Origin: Pseudomonadota bacterium
GTDB lineage: Bacteria > Pseudomonadota > Alphaproteobacteria > Sphingomonadales > Sphingomonadaceae
DNA length: 64,000 nt
Direction of reading: 5' to 3'
Assembly (NCBI GenBank): GCA_023423655.1
Contig: JAFAFE010000007.1
Coordinates: 1 to 64,000, forward strand
Below the pieces are notes generated by a model. The model was not told the DNA's origin. It searched no databases and saw nothing but the letters and a program-made list of their open reading frames with translations. Of the stretch, positions 33,026-41,390 are shown in pieces. How positions within the stretch are numbered: position 1 is the first letter of the stretch; each line of letters opens with the position of its first letter. A program made the translations under genes and the position numbers.

Positions 33026-35233
33026 ATGACCGTATCTAATTCCATCAATACACAGGCACAGGATGCCGATTCAGACGCATTTTTTGTGCAAGGTCGCGAG
33101 CGGATTGCGCCGCCGGTTTTGCTACAATATTGGCAAGTTGCGCTGCGGTGGAAATGGGTGATTTTTGGTCTGGTACTCGGAGCACTCGTATTCGGTTTGA
33201 TCGTCACTTTAATGACCGCCCCAAAATTCACGGCGAGCTCGCGCATTGAAATTAGTCGTGATGAAAAAAAGGTGACCAACGTTGAAGGCCTTGAGTCAGC
33301 CGATATGCGGCGAGATATGGAATTTTACCAAACGCAATATTCGCTATTGCAAGCGAGGTCACTAGCTGAACGCGTTGCGAAACAATTGCGCTTGAGTTCT
33401 AATAATGCTTTTTTTGAGGCGCATGGGGTGGACCCGAATGAAGGTGCGATTTTTTCAAAAGAGAGCAAAATATTAAACGCGGGTGAGCGTCGATTTCGCG
33501 ACGATTTGGCGGTCCGCCTCTTACTTAAGCACATATCTATCCAGCCAATTCGGAATTCCGCGTTGATTGATATCGCTTATACAAGCTCATCTCCCCAATT
33601 ATCTGCACAGATAGCTAATAGTTGGACAAATCAGTTCATGGCGCAAAGCATGGACCGGAAATTTGCTGCAACCGCTGATGCCCGAAAATTTTTAGAGGGA
33701 AGATTGGCGGATTTGAGAGGTCGTTTGGAACAATCTGAAAGAGACTTGGTCGCTTATTCCGCGGACAAGGGCATTGTTGCGCTGGGCAAAACCAAATCTG
33801 TCGATGGTCGTACAGAAATTGAACGCACATTGGTGTCAAGTGATCTAGAGGCGCTGAACTCGGCGTTAGCCACTGCCACAGCAGAACGGATTGCCGCCGA
33901 AAGTAAGGCCTCGGCACGTAACGGAAGAGAGAATAACGAGGTAGTCACCAATATTGCCATTGGTCAGTTGCGTCAGAAACGCGCCGAACTCGCTTCGGAA
34001 TACGCAAAACTTATGGTTCAATTTGAGCCGCAATACCCAGCCGCTCGCGCGCTATCCCAACAAATTAAGGCACTCGATACGAGCATCGCTCGTGAAGAGG
34101 GGCGTGTCTTAAATAGTAACACTGTGGCTTATAACGAAGCTGTTCAACGCGAGCGCGATTTGAAACAGCAGGTTGCTGAGTTGAAGTCTCAGATGAACCG
34201 TCAACAGAGTGATAGCATACAGTATAATATATACCAGCGAGAAGCTGACACAAACCGGGAATTGTACGACGGACTCTTGCAGCGTTACAAAGAAATTGGC
34301 GTTGCTGGCGTGGGAACCAACAATATATTGATAGTAGATGCGGCAAAAATTCCCGAGAAGCCGTCGGCGCCGAGCTTGCTTCTCAATATGCTTGTTTCGT
34401 TGGTGGCAGGATTGGGACTGGCCGCGATTGCTACTTTTGCACTCGACCAAATCGACGAAGGTGTGCGCGACCCATCTGAGGTTACCAGATTGCTCCATAC
34501 ACCGCTGCTCGGTAGCGTTCCCGACCTTGGTGAACAAGATTCTATGGAGCTACTCAAGGACGCTAAATCCGAATTGTCGGAGGCGTATTTAAGTATCAGG
34601 TCCAACTTGGCATTTTCTACCGATCATGGCTTGCCACGCTCATTCATGGTGACTAGCACGCGACCAGCCGAAGGTAAGAGTACGACTAGCTTTGCCCTCG
34701 CTACAGTTCTGGGGCGCACGGGAAAACGAGTCCTGATAATAGACGCGGACATGCGTTCTCCTTCCATACATTTGCTTACGGGCAATGAGAATCAATCTGG
34801 CTTAAGCAATTTCCTCGCGGGCGAAAATGATTGGCAAACGTTGGTCGCTTCGACAAATATGAAAGGGTTGGAATTATTGTCTGCGGGCCCCACCCCGCCT
34901 AGCGCTGCAGAGCTATTGAGTAGTGATCGGTTACGCACGCTCGTCGAGAATGCGACCCAAACTTACGATCATGTTGTAATCGACTCTCCTCCGATCTTAG
35001 GATTGGCAGACGCACCGCTTATTTCTGGGGCCGTTGAAGGGTGCATTTTTGTGGTCGAAGCAGAAGGCGTTGCACTGCGTGGAGTAAGGGCATCCATCAA
35101 TCGACTGCATGCGGTGCAGGCTCACCTGTTCGGCGTAGTGCTTACCAAGCTGAAGGCGAATCAAGCGAGCTATGGTTATGGTTACGGCTATGGTTATGGC
35201 TATGGTCATAGCCAGAATGCTAACGAGATATAA
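33026..35233 (+). CDS. Wzc-type tyrosine autokinase / chain-length regulator
   Basis: This 735-residue inner-membrane protein is a fused Wzz plus BY-kinase. It has TM1 at about 42-65, a periplasmic Wzz/GNVR coiled-coil region (GFETAST-like start FTASSRIEISR, long helices about 210-400), and TM2 at about 450-473. The cytosolic kinase has Walker A (RPAEGKSTT, about 545), A' (VLIIDADMRSP) and Walker B (HVVIDSPP). The C terminus has six YG repeats (residues about 716-727), the expected autophosphorylation cluster. It should control exopolysaccharide polymerisation and export together with the Wza-like pore. Confidence 0.95.
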   Translation: MTVSNSINTQAQDADSDAFFVQGRERIAPPVLLQYWQVALRWKWVIFGLVLGALVFGLIVTLMTAPKFTASSRIEISRDEKKVTNVEGLESADMRRDMEFYQTQYSLLQARSLAERVAKQLRLSSNNAFFEAHGVDPNEGAIFSKESKILNAGERRFRDDLAVRLLLKHISIQPIRNSALIDIAYTSSSPQLSAQIANSWTNQFMAQSMDRKFAATADARKFLEGRLADLRGRLEQSERDLVAYSADKGIVALGKTKSVDGRTEIERTLVSSDLEALNSALATATAERIAAESKASARNGRENNEVVTNIAIGQLRQKRAELASEYAKLMVQFEPQYPAARALSQQIKALDTSIAREEGRVLNSNTVAYNEAVQRERDLKQQVAELKSQMNRQQSDSIQYNIYQREADTNRELYDGLLQRYKEIGVAGVGTNNILIVDAAKIPEKPSAPSLLLNMLVSLVAGLGLAAIATFALDQIDEGVRDPSEVTRLLHTPLLGSVPDLGEQDSMELLKDAKSELSEAYLSIRSNLAFSTDHGLPRSFMVTSTRPAEGKSTTSFALATVLGRTGKRVLIIDADMRSPSIHLLTGNENQSGLSNFLAGENDWQTLVASTNMKGLELLSAGPTPPSAAELLSSDRLRTLVENATQTYDHVVIDSPPILGLADAPLISGAVEGCIFVVEAEGVALRGVRASINRLHAVQAHLFGVVLTKLKANQASYGYGYGYGYGYGHSQNANEI
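35171..35206 (+). repeat. Hexanucleotide repeat coding six Tyr-Gly units
   Basis: Six TAT/C-GGT/C units in a row encode the YG cluster near the end of the autokinase. The repeat is nearly perfect at DNA level. Slippage would therefore change the number of tyrosines without shifting the frame. Confidence 0.85.
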
Positions 35234-35320
35234 CCATACTCAAGTAACGTGATCCCGAATAATTATTCGCATTATCGGAAATGATTAGCATGGAACTTAT
35301 ACGAGGCATTATTTTTAATT

Positions 35321-36010
35321 TTAATGCTTTCTAAGTTTACACTTTTTATTGAGCTCGATGATGACGATTTCGGCTATGCTGATGGCGAACACGTTGATGG
35401 CGCTGTCGATAGAGCATAATGTCGTGAGAGATCGGAGTTTTGCGATTACTTTTGACGGGATGCCGACTGGATATGCGCTCAGCTAAGCCGCGGGCGGAGC
35501 CACTCATCATCAAAGCCACCGTCGCGAAGCACGGCCTCGGCGCGCGGAAGGCATCGACCATCGGTGCCGCCCCCTTATAGTCGTTCATTTGCCTTTTATA
35601 GACAGTGTGGAACTTTAGGTTCAGGCCGTCTTTAGTACGTCCTATAACTTGAGGATCACGAAACAGGCCAGAAACTTGTTTCCCCGAAAGCGAGGAAACG
35701 CCCATTTTTGTGTAAGCTGGCGGCGCTGCGGCACACTTTGAGGTGCGTGGCGCCGATCATGGGCTGATCTGGCTTGGCATCCGTTGTTCCTAACGCCGCA
35801 AATATCCTGTTGAATACGCCTATTCGGTTCTAGCTGATGAACGGCCCGTAGGCTGCAGGTGCGCCCTGCCAGCGCGGACCACTCCCTCCGCAGAGGATCA
35901 TCCCGCTGAGGATCCGGCGATCATCAGCCTGCGGCATACTCGTGCGACAGCGGCCAATCGGGTTCAATCTGACGCATTTGCGTCTCCGACAACTCCATCG
36001 TACCACTCAT
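35321..36010 (-). pseudogene. Decayed IS5-family (IS427-group-like) transposase
   Basis: On the minus strand, pieces of one transposase can be followed across several frames. From 36010: METQMRQIE-like start (ELSETQMRQIEPDWPLSH), then GVFNRIFAALG and MIGATHLKVCRSAASLHKNG. Next are IGRTKDGLNLKFHTV and QMNDYKGAAPMVDAF. The last pieces are SNRKTPISHDIMLYRQRH and SAINVFAISIAEIVIIEL before a stop at 35321. At least three frameshifts, in-frame stops and two internal deletions (the DGKGRP region and the segment after RQRH) make it non-functional. No terminal inverted repeats were recognised. It lies between the autokinase gene and tRNA-Lys. Confidence 0.88.
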
Positions 36011-36173
36011 GATACCGCTCCATTACGTCGCCGTTTGACCCGTTCGGCGATAATCCGGCATAGACGGATCTAGCTTCACAGATCGTTGATCAATATAAAA
36101 GTTTGAGGCCGCAAAAGGGAGCAATAATTGTCAACGCGGTACAAATAGCGCGTATCAAATATATTAGAATAAA

Positions 36174-36249
36174 TGGTGAGCCCTGCTGGGTTCGAACCAG
36201 CGACCTACTGATTAAAAGTCAGTTGCTCTACCGACTGAGCTAAGGGCCC
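36174..36249 (-). tRNA. tRNA-Lys (anticodon TTT)
   Basis: The minus strand reads as a complete 76-nt tRNA. The acceptor stem GGGCCCT pairs with AGGGCTC, and the D arm is AGCTCAGTCGGTAGAGC. The anticodon stem ACTGA/TCAGT has loop CTTTTAA with anticodon TTT. The T loop is GTTCGAACC, and CCA is encoded. Its 3' end faces the degenerate transposase and the polysaccharide island, a common integration arrangement. Confidence 0.97.
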
Positions 36250-36305
36250 TCAAAGCGTCCAAGACGTTTGTGAGGCGCTCCCCCTAGTAAGCGATGGGCT
36301 TGCGG

Positions 36306-36803
36306 TCAACCGTCTTTCGATATCTTCTTACGCAAACGCGCAAATAAATGTCGCACAGTAAGGCCTGTAACCGGATCACGCCAATGCGCTGCAATGGCGT
36401 TGGCGGGGCGCAGGACGAAATCGCGTTCGCGGAACAGGATATGCGGGATGGTCAGGTTTTTGGCGTGAAACGTGCCGCCATCCCACAGGATGATATCGAG
36501 GTCGAGCGTGCGGCTACTCCATCTTTGCCCGCGGCGGCGGCCGAAGTGGGCTTCGATTGTCTTGAGTTTGCGCAGCAGCTTTTGCGGCGGGTGGAGCGTC
36601 GAGACCAGCGCCGCGCTATTGGCATAGCTGCGCGTCGATGGGCCGATCGGCGCGGTGGTATAAATGGGCGAGGCGGTCACCAGCTTGATGTCCGCCTGTT
36701 CAAGCGCCTTCGAGGCTGCCTCCAGCACGGTGCGCGGGGGGCCGAAGCGGTGATGCCGCCGGTTGGAGCCGAGAGCGATCAGGTAATGGTGGCGCTGTGC
36801 CAT
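36306..36803 (-). CDS. folK: 2-amino-4-hydroxy-6-hydroxymethyldihydropteridine diphosphokinase
   Basis: This 165-residue enzyme of folate synthesis transfers pyrophosphate from ATP to 6-hydroxymethyl-dihydropterin. It has LIALGSNRR at the N terminus, the ASPIYTTAPIG segment, and the signature RWSSRTLDLDIILWDG (R-x3-T-L-D-L-D). DFVLRPANAIA is the usual C-terminal motif. It is third in a minus-strand group after an esterase and rppH, starting 19 bases after rppH. Confidence 0.94.
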   Translation of the reverse strand: MAQRHHYLIALGSNRRHHRFGPPRTVLEAASKALEQADIKLVTASPIYTTAPIGPSTRSYANSAALVSTLHPPQKLLRKLKTIEAHFGRRRGQRWSSRTLDLDIILWDGGTFHAKNLTIPHILFRERDFVLRPANAIAAHWRDPVTGLTVRHLFARLRKKISKDG

Positions 36804-36822
36804 GACGAGGGCAGGGGCTTCC

Positions 36823-37299
36823 TCAGATTAATTCCGCAAATTCGGCAACCACATTGCGATAGAGCTTTTCCTTGAACGGCACGATAAGCGCGGGCAGCTC
36901 TTGCGGATCAACCCATTGCCAGGCGCGGAATTCCTGATGGTCGGTTTCGATATTCACATCGCCATCCTCGCCGGTGAAGCGCATCAGGAACCATGTCTGG
37001 CGCTGGCCACGCCATTTGCCATGCCATAATTTGCCGATCAGCTCTTCGGGCAAGTCATAAAAATGTTCGTCCGACGAGCGCGCCAGTATGGTGACATATT
37101 CGCGCGCAATGCCGGTTTCTTCCTCCAATTCGCGCAAAGCCGCGACTTCGGCATCCTCGCCCTCGTCAATCCCGCCCTGCGGCATCTGCCAGGCTTCGGT
37201 GCGCGTATCGAGCCTTTGCCCGACAAAGACTTTGCCGGAACGGTTGACCAGCATGATGCCGGCGCAGGGGCGGTAGGGAAGGGTGCTTATATCGGTCAT
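36823..37299 (-). CDS. rppH: RNA pyrophosphohydrolase
   Basis: This 158-residue Nudix enzyme removes pyrophosphate from mRNA 5' ends (or hydrolyses dinucleoside polyphosphates). It has YRPCAGIMLVNRSGKVFVGQRLDTRTEAWQMPQGGID at the start (shown in pieces: AWQMPQGGID) and a canonical Nudix box (G-GIDEG-E-DAEVAAL-REL-EEETGI). WFLMRFTGED and WQWVDPQELPALIVPFK complete the RppH pattern. Its start overlaps the esterase stop (ATGA). Confidence 0.93.
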   Translation of the reverse strand: MTDISTLPYRPCAGIMLVNRSGKVFVGQRLDTRTEAWQMPQGGIDEGEDAEVAALRELEEETGIAREYVTILARSSDEHFYDLPEELIGKLWHGKWRGQRQTWFLMRFTGEDGDVNIETDHQEFRAWQWVDPQELPALIVPFKEKLYRNVVAEFAELI

Positions 37300-38252
37300 G
37301 CCCTGACCAATAGAGTATCGAGCATCGCGCGCAAGGCCGTAAGATTGGCGGTAACATCTTCTTGCGCCGACGGAATCGCTTTGCGTAAATTGATATAGCC
37401 ATGAATCGCGCCCTCGCTGTTCCGATAATCGACCGGCACACCTGCCTCTTTCAGCTTTTGCGCATAAGCCGCGCCTTGATCGCGCAACGGATCCAGCCCT
37501 GCAGTTACAACCAGCGACGGCGGCATCCCGCTCTGGTCATGATCGAGCGGTGATCCGCGATAATCGGCATTGTCCGGATTATAATGGGCATAAAACCACG
37601 CCATCCCTTCTGCGGTGAGAAGGTGGCCTTCGGCAAAATCCCGCATACTTTGCCAGTCGTTGCTGCTGCTGACGGCGGGATAGATAGGATGCTGGAGGAT
37701 GACCGGCACCGTGGCCGGACGGTCACGCAAGGCCATTGCGGTTACAATGGTGAGATTGCCGCCCGCGCTATCGCCCGAAAGCACAAGGCCGGTCACATCA
37801 TAGCCAAGCTCTGCCGGGCTTTCCGCCACCCAGCGCGCTGCGGCTTCGCAATCATCGCTGGCAGCGGGGAAGGGATGTTCGGGGGCGAGGCGGTAATCGA
37901 CCGAAAGAACCGGAATATCCATCTGCCGCGCAAGTTCCGCGCAATAGGGATGATAGACTTCAAGATCGCCGATGACAAAGCCGCCGCCGTGGAAGAATAG
38001 CAGCACCGGACCGCTCCCGCGCTGCTCCTTTATATCATAGAGTCGGGCGGAAATATCGCCTGCCGGACCGGGAATCACTATATCGCGCACAACCGCCACT
38101 TCGCCCGCGGGCAATTCGGCAATCGGTCCCATGGCGAGCATCATCTGGCGCGCCACTTCGGGGGCGACCTCATGCATTTTCGGGCCTTCAACGCTGTTTA
38201 AAAAGCCTAAAAAGGCGGCGACATCGGGACGGGGTGCAGCTATATCGGTCAT
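37296..38252 (-). CDS. Alpha/beta hydrolase, hormone-sensitive-lipase type esterase
   Basis: The ATG at 38252 (GAGAGGA 8-14 bases upstream) gives 318 residues. It has the HSL oxyanion motif HGGGFVIGDL, the nucleophile in GDSAGGN, and a C-terminal catalytic Asp (GLDPLRDQG) and His (EGAIHGYI). Such enzymes hydrolyse short-chain esters; the natural substrate is unknown. There is no signal peptide. Its stop overlaps rppH, so the esterase, rppH and folK form one operon. Confidence 0.92.
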   Translation of the reverse strand: MTDIAAPRPDVAAFLGFLNSVEGPKMHEVAPEVARQMMLAMGPIAELPAGEVAVVRDIVIPGPAGDISARLYDIKEQRGSGPVLLFFHGGGFVIGDLEVYHPYCAELARQMDIPVLSVDYRLAPEHPFPAASDDCEAAARWVAESPAELGYDVTGLVLSGDSAGGNLTIVTAMALRDRPATVPVILQHPIYPAVSSSNDWQSMRDFAEGHLLTAEGMAWFYAHYNPDNADYRGSPLDHDQSGMPPSLVVTAGLDPLRDQGAAYAQKLKEAGVPVDYRNSEGAIHGYINLRKAIPSAQEDVTANLTALRAMLDTLLVRA

Positions 38253-38451
38253 AAATATCCTCTCGCTTGACAGCGCTTCACAAACAGTGCTGACATTGAT
38301 GCCAGTAAGCCGGTCATCCGGCAAGAAGGGGACTATAAGAAAATTATTGTTTCAGGCGCGCGCCATTTTTCTACTTTGCGAGATAAGGCTGGCGGGCGTA
38401 GGGGGTTCATGTCAATCATTGCGGTTTACGCATCAAGCACGGGAATATTAC

Positions 38452-40341
38452 ATGGTAAGCGCAACCTTCACGGTCGATGAAGATACAGAGGTCGATCACG
38501 CGCCGCTCGAATCTATGGTCGTCCGCTTTGCCGGGGATTCCGGTGACGGGATGCAGCTTACCGGCGGGCAATTTACTTTGTCGACTGCGCTGGCGGGCAA
38601 TGATCTTGCGACATTTCCCGACTTTCCGGCCGAGATTCGTGCGCCGCAAGGCACGCTGTTCGGGGTTTCGGCCTTCCAGATCAATTTCGGTTCTTCCGAC
38701 ATTTCGACCGCAGGCGATGCGCCCGACATTTTGATTGCGATGAATCCTGCCGGGTTGAAGGTCAATCTTGACGCGCTCAAGGAAGGCGGCCTCATCATCG
38801 CGGACGAGGGCGAATTTAACGAGCGTAACCTTGCCAAAGCCAAATATGCGGCCAATCCACTCACCGATGATAGCCTTGCCAAATGGCGGTTGCTGTCTTT
38901 CAATATTTCGCAACTGACCTTGGAAAGCGTCAAGCCGTTCGGGCTGGGCAATAAAGAGGCGTTGCGCTGCAAGAATATGTGGACGCTCGGCCTTGCGCTG
39001 TGGATGTTCGACCGCGAGCGCCAGCCGATTATCGATTGGCTCAACAGCAAATTTGCGAGCAATCCGGTGCTGGCCGAAGCCAATATCGCTGCATTGAATG
39101 CAGGCCATGCCTATGGCGAAACCGCGGAATTGTCGGGCGATGGCATCAGCCATGCGCGGCTCCAGCACCATATTGCACCAGCTCCGGTAGAGCCGGGCCT
39201 TTATCGCACCATCACCGGTGCCGAAGCGATTTCGCTGGGGCTGGTGGCCGGTGCCAAGCTTGCAGGCCTTCCGATGTTTTTCGGCGGCTATCCGATTACG
39301 CCAGCCTCGGCGATCCTCCACCATCTGTCGCGCCTCAAGGAATTTGGCGTGACGACCTTCCAGGCGGAAGATGAAATTGCCGCTATCTGTTCGGCAATCG
39401 GCGCAAGCTATGCGGGGCAGTTGGGCGTGACCAGCTCGTCCGGCCCCGGTATCGCGCTGAAAGGCGAGGCGATGGGTTTAGCGATCATGACCGAATTGCC
39501 GCTGGTGATTGTCAATTCGCAGCGCGGCGGTCCGTCCACCGGCCTTCCCACCAAGACCGAGCAATCGGACCTGTATCAAGCCGTTTATGGCCGAAATGGC
39601 GATGCGCCGCTGCCGGTCATCGCCGCGCGCTCGCCCGAAGATGCGTTCGAATGTGCAATCGAAGCGTGCCGCATCGCGGTCCAATATATGACGCCGGTGA
39701 TGCTTTTGACCGATGGCTATATCGCCAATGCCGCCGAGCCGTGGAAGGTGCCGGACATGGACGGTTACACCTCGTTCCCGGTCGAATTCCTTGAAGAAGC
39801 GCCCGAAAGCGGGTTCCTGCCTTATGGCCGCGATGAAAAGCTGGCTCGGCCCTGGGTGAAGCCCGGCACGCCCGGCCTCCTCCACCGCATTGGCGGGATT
39901 GAAAAGGCCCAAGGCACCGGCCATCTCGACTATTCGCCCTTCAACCACCAGGCAATGACCGACATTCGCCGCGACAAGGTGAACGGGGTCGCCGCCAGCA
40001 TCCCCGACCAAGAGGTTGATAATGGCGAAGCGGGCGGCAAGCTTGCGATTGTGGGCTGGGGCTCGACCTATGGCCCGATCCGCCAAGCGGTGCGCCGTGC
40101 GCGCCGTAAGGGGCAGGATGTGAGCCATATCCATATCCGCCATATCTGGCCGATGCCCGCCAATCTTGGCGAATTGCTTAAAAGCTATGACCGCGTGATT
40201 GTGCCCGAAATGAACACCGGCCAGTTGAAAACCGTGCTGCGCGACCAATTCTTGGTCGATGCCAAGCCACTCAACAAAGTGTCGGGCCAGCCATTCAAAA
40301 TTGCCGAAATCGAGGCCGCTATCGAGGAGCACCTCCAATGA
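38452..40341 (+). CDS. korA: 2-oxoacid:ferredoxin oxidoreductase, fused gamma/alpha subunit
   Basis: The start at 38452 gives 629 residues. An N-terminal gamma domain (FAGDSGDGMQLTGGQFT, FPDFPAEIRAPQGT) is fused to the alpha domain (LAGLPMFFGGYPITPASAILHHL, QAEDEIAAICSAIGASYAG, TSSSGPGI). This is the KorA arrangement for 2-oxoglutarate. The enzyme couples oxidative decarboxylation to succinyl-CoA with reduction of ferredoxin. It overlaps korB by 4 bp. Such aerobic KorAB enzymes offer a low-potential alternative to 2-oxoglutarate dehydrogenase; other 2-oxoacids cannot be excluded. Confidence 0.9.
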   Translation: MVSATFTVDEDTEVDHAPLESMVVRFAGDSGDGMQLTGGQFTLSTALAGNDLATFPDFPAEIRAPQGTLFGVSAFQINFGSSDISTAGDAPDILIAMNPAGLKVNLDALKEGGLIIADEGEFNERNLAKAKYAANPLTDDSLAKWRLLSFNISQLTLESVKPFGLGNKEALRCKNMWTLGLALWMFDRERQPIIDWLNSKFASNPVLAEANIAALNAGHAYGETAELSGDGISHARLQHHIAPAPVEPGLYRTITGAEAISLGLVAGAKLAGLPMFFGGYPITPASAILHHLSRLKEFGVTTFQAEDEIAAICSAIGASYAGQLGVTSSSGPGIALKGEAMGLAIMTELPLVIVNSQRGGPSTGLPTKTEQSDLYQAVYGRNGDAPLPVIAARSPEDAFECAIEACRIAVQYMTPVMLLTDGYIANAAEPWKVPDMDGYTSFPVEFLEEAPESGFLPYGRDEKLARPWVKPGTPGLLHRIGGIEKAQGTGHLDYSPFNHQAMTDIRRDKVNGVAASIPDQEVDNGEAGGKLAIVGWGSTYGPIRQAVRRARRKGQDVSHIHIRHIWPMPANLGELLKSYDRVIVPEMNTGQLKTVLRDQFLVDAKPLNKVSGQPFKIAEIEAAIEEHLQ

Positions 40342-41369
40342 ACGATATGACCCCCATCAAAACCACGATCAAGGATTGGGAAACCGATCAGGAAGTGCGC
40401 TGGTGTCCGGGCTGCGGCGACTATGCGATTTTGAAGGCGGTGCAGCGCACCATGCCGGAATTGGGCGCAAGTCCCGAAAACACCGTGTTTGTAAGCGGCA
40501 TCGGCTGCTCGTCGCGCTTCCCTTATTATATGGAAAGCTATGGTTTCCATACGATCCACGGTCGTGCGCCCGCTTTTGCGACCGGCATCAAGCTGGCTAA
40601 TCCCGATCTTGATGTGTGGCTTATCACCGGCGATGGCGATGGTTTGTCGATTGGCGGCAACCACACGATGCACGTCATCCGCCGCAATCTGAACACGCAG
40701 ATCATGCTGTTCAACAACGAAATTTATGGCCTCACCAAGGGCCAATATTCGCCAACGAGCCGCGAAGGCACAAAATCGCCCTCGACCCCGTTCGGCTCGG
40801 TTGACCATCCTGCCAAGCCTTGTGCCTTTGCTTTGGGGGCAGGAGGCCGCTTCATTGCGCGCGCATATGATGTGTCCAAACAATTGCCCGACGTTCTGAA
40901 AGCCGCTTATCACCATACGGGTGCGGCTTTTATTGAAATTTTCCAGAACTGCATCGTCTATAATGCTGATGTCTTTGCCGATTTTACCGAAAAGAAAAAT
41001 CAGGATGACCATCAGCTTTGGGTCAAACATGGCGAACCCATGCTGTTTGCCAAGGGCAGCAAGGGCATTGCGCTGGATGCCGAAAAGCTGACATTGAAAG
41101 TCGTCGATGTGACCGATGGCGATTGGCAAGGTGCGGGCGTGATTGTCCACGACCAGACCAACCGTTCGGTTGCGCATATGCTGGTCGAAATGCCGTTCGG
41201 ACCGTTCCCTATGGCGCTTGGCGTGATTTATGATGATCCGATGCCAACCTTTGAATCGGCGGTGGTCGAACAGAATCGCAAGCTGGCCGAAGGTAAAATG
41301 CCCGACCTGCAAAAGCTCGTCAGCAAGGGCCAGACCTGGCAGGTGGAAAAGCAGTTGCGCGAAGAATAA
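40338..41369 (+). CDS. korB: 2-oxoacid:ferredoxin oxidoreductase beta subunit
   Basis: This 343-residue subunit binds thiamine diphosphate and an Fe-S cluster. It has WCPGCGDYAIL, GIGCSSRFPYYM, and the ThDP/Mg motif GDGDGLSIGGNH with NNEIYGLTKGQYSPTS downstream. The ATG overlaps the korA stop, so subunit production is coupled. Together they form a 2-oxoglutarate (or related 2-oxoacid) ferredoxin oxidoreductase. Confidence 0.93.
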   Translation: MNDMTPIKTTIKDWETDQEVRWCPGCGDYAILKAVQRTMPELGASPENTVFVSGIGCSSRFPYYMESYGFHTIHGRAPAFATGIKLANPDLDVWLITGDGDGLSIGGNHTMHVIRRNLNTQIMLFNNEIYGLTKGQYSPTSREGTKSPSTPFGSVDHPAKPCAFALGAGGRFIARAYDVSKQLPDVLKAAYHHTGAAFIEIFQNCIVYNADVFADFTEKKNQDDHQLWVKHGEPMLFAKGSKGIALDAEKLTLKVVDVTDGDWQGAGVIVHDQTNRSVAHMLVEMPFGPFPMALGVIYDDPMPTFESAVVEQNRKLAEGKMPDLQKLVSKGQTWQVEKQLREE

Positions 41370-41390
41370 GTCTTGCGCATCAAGGCGCTT

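Noticed and set aside
35171..35206. Repeat array as CRISPR or minisatellite
   Set aside because: It is only six short in-frame units inside the autokinase gene with no spacers. It encodes a tyrosine cluster expected in this family.
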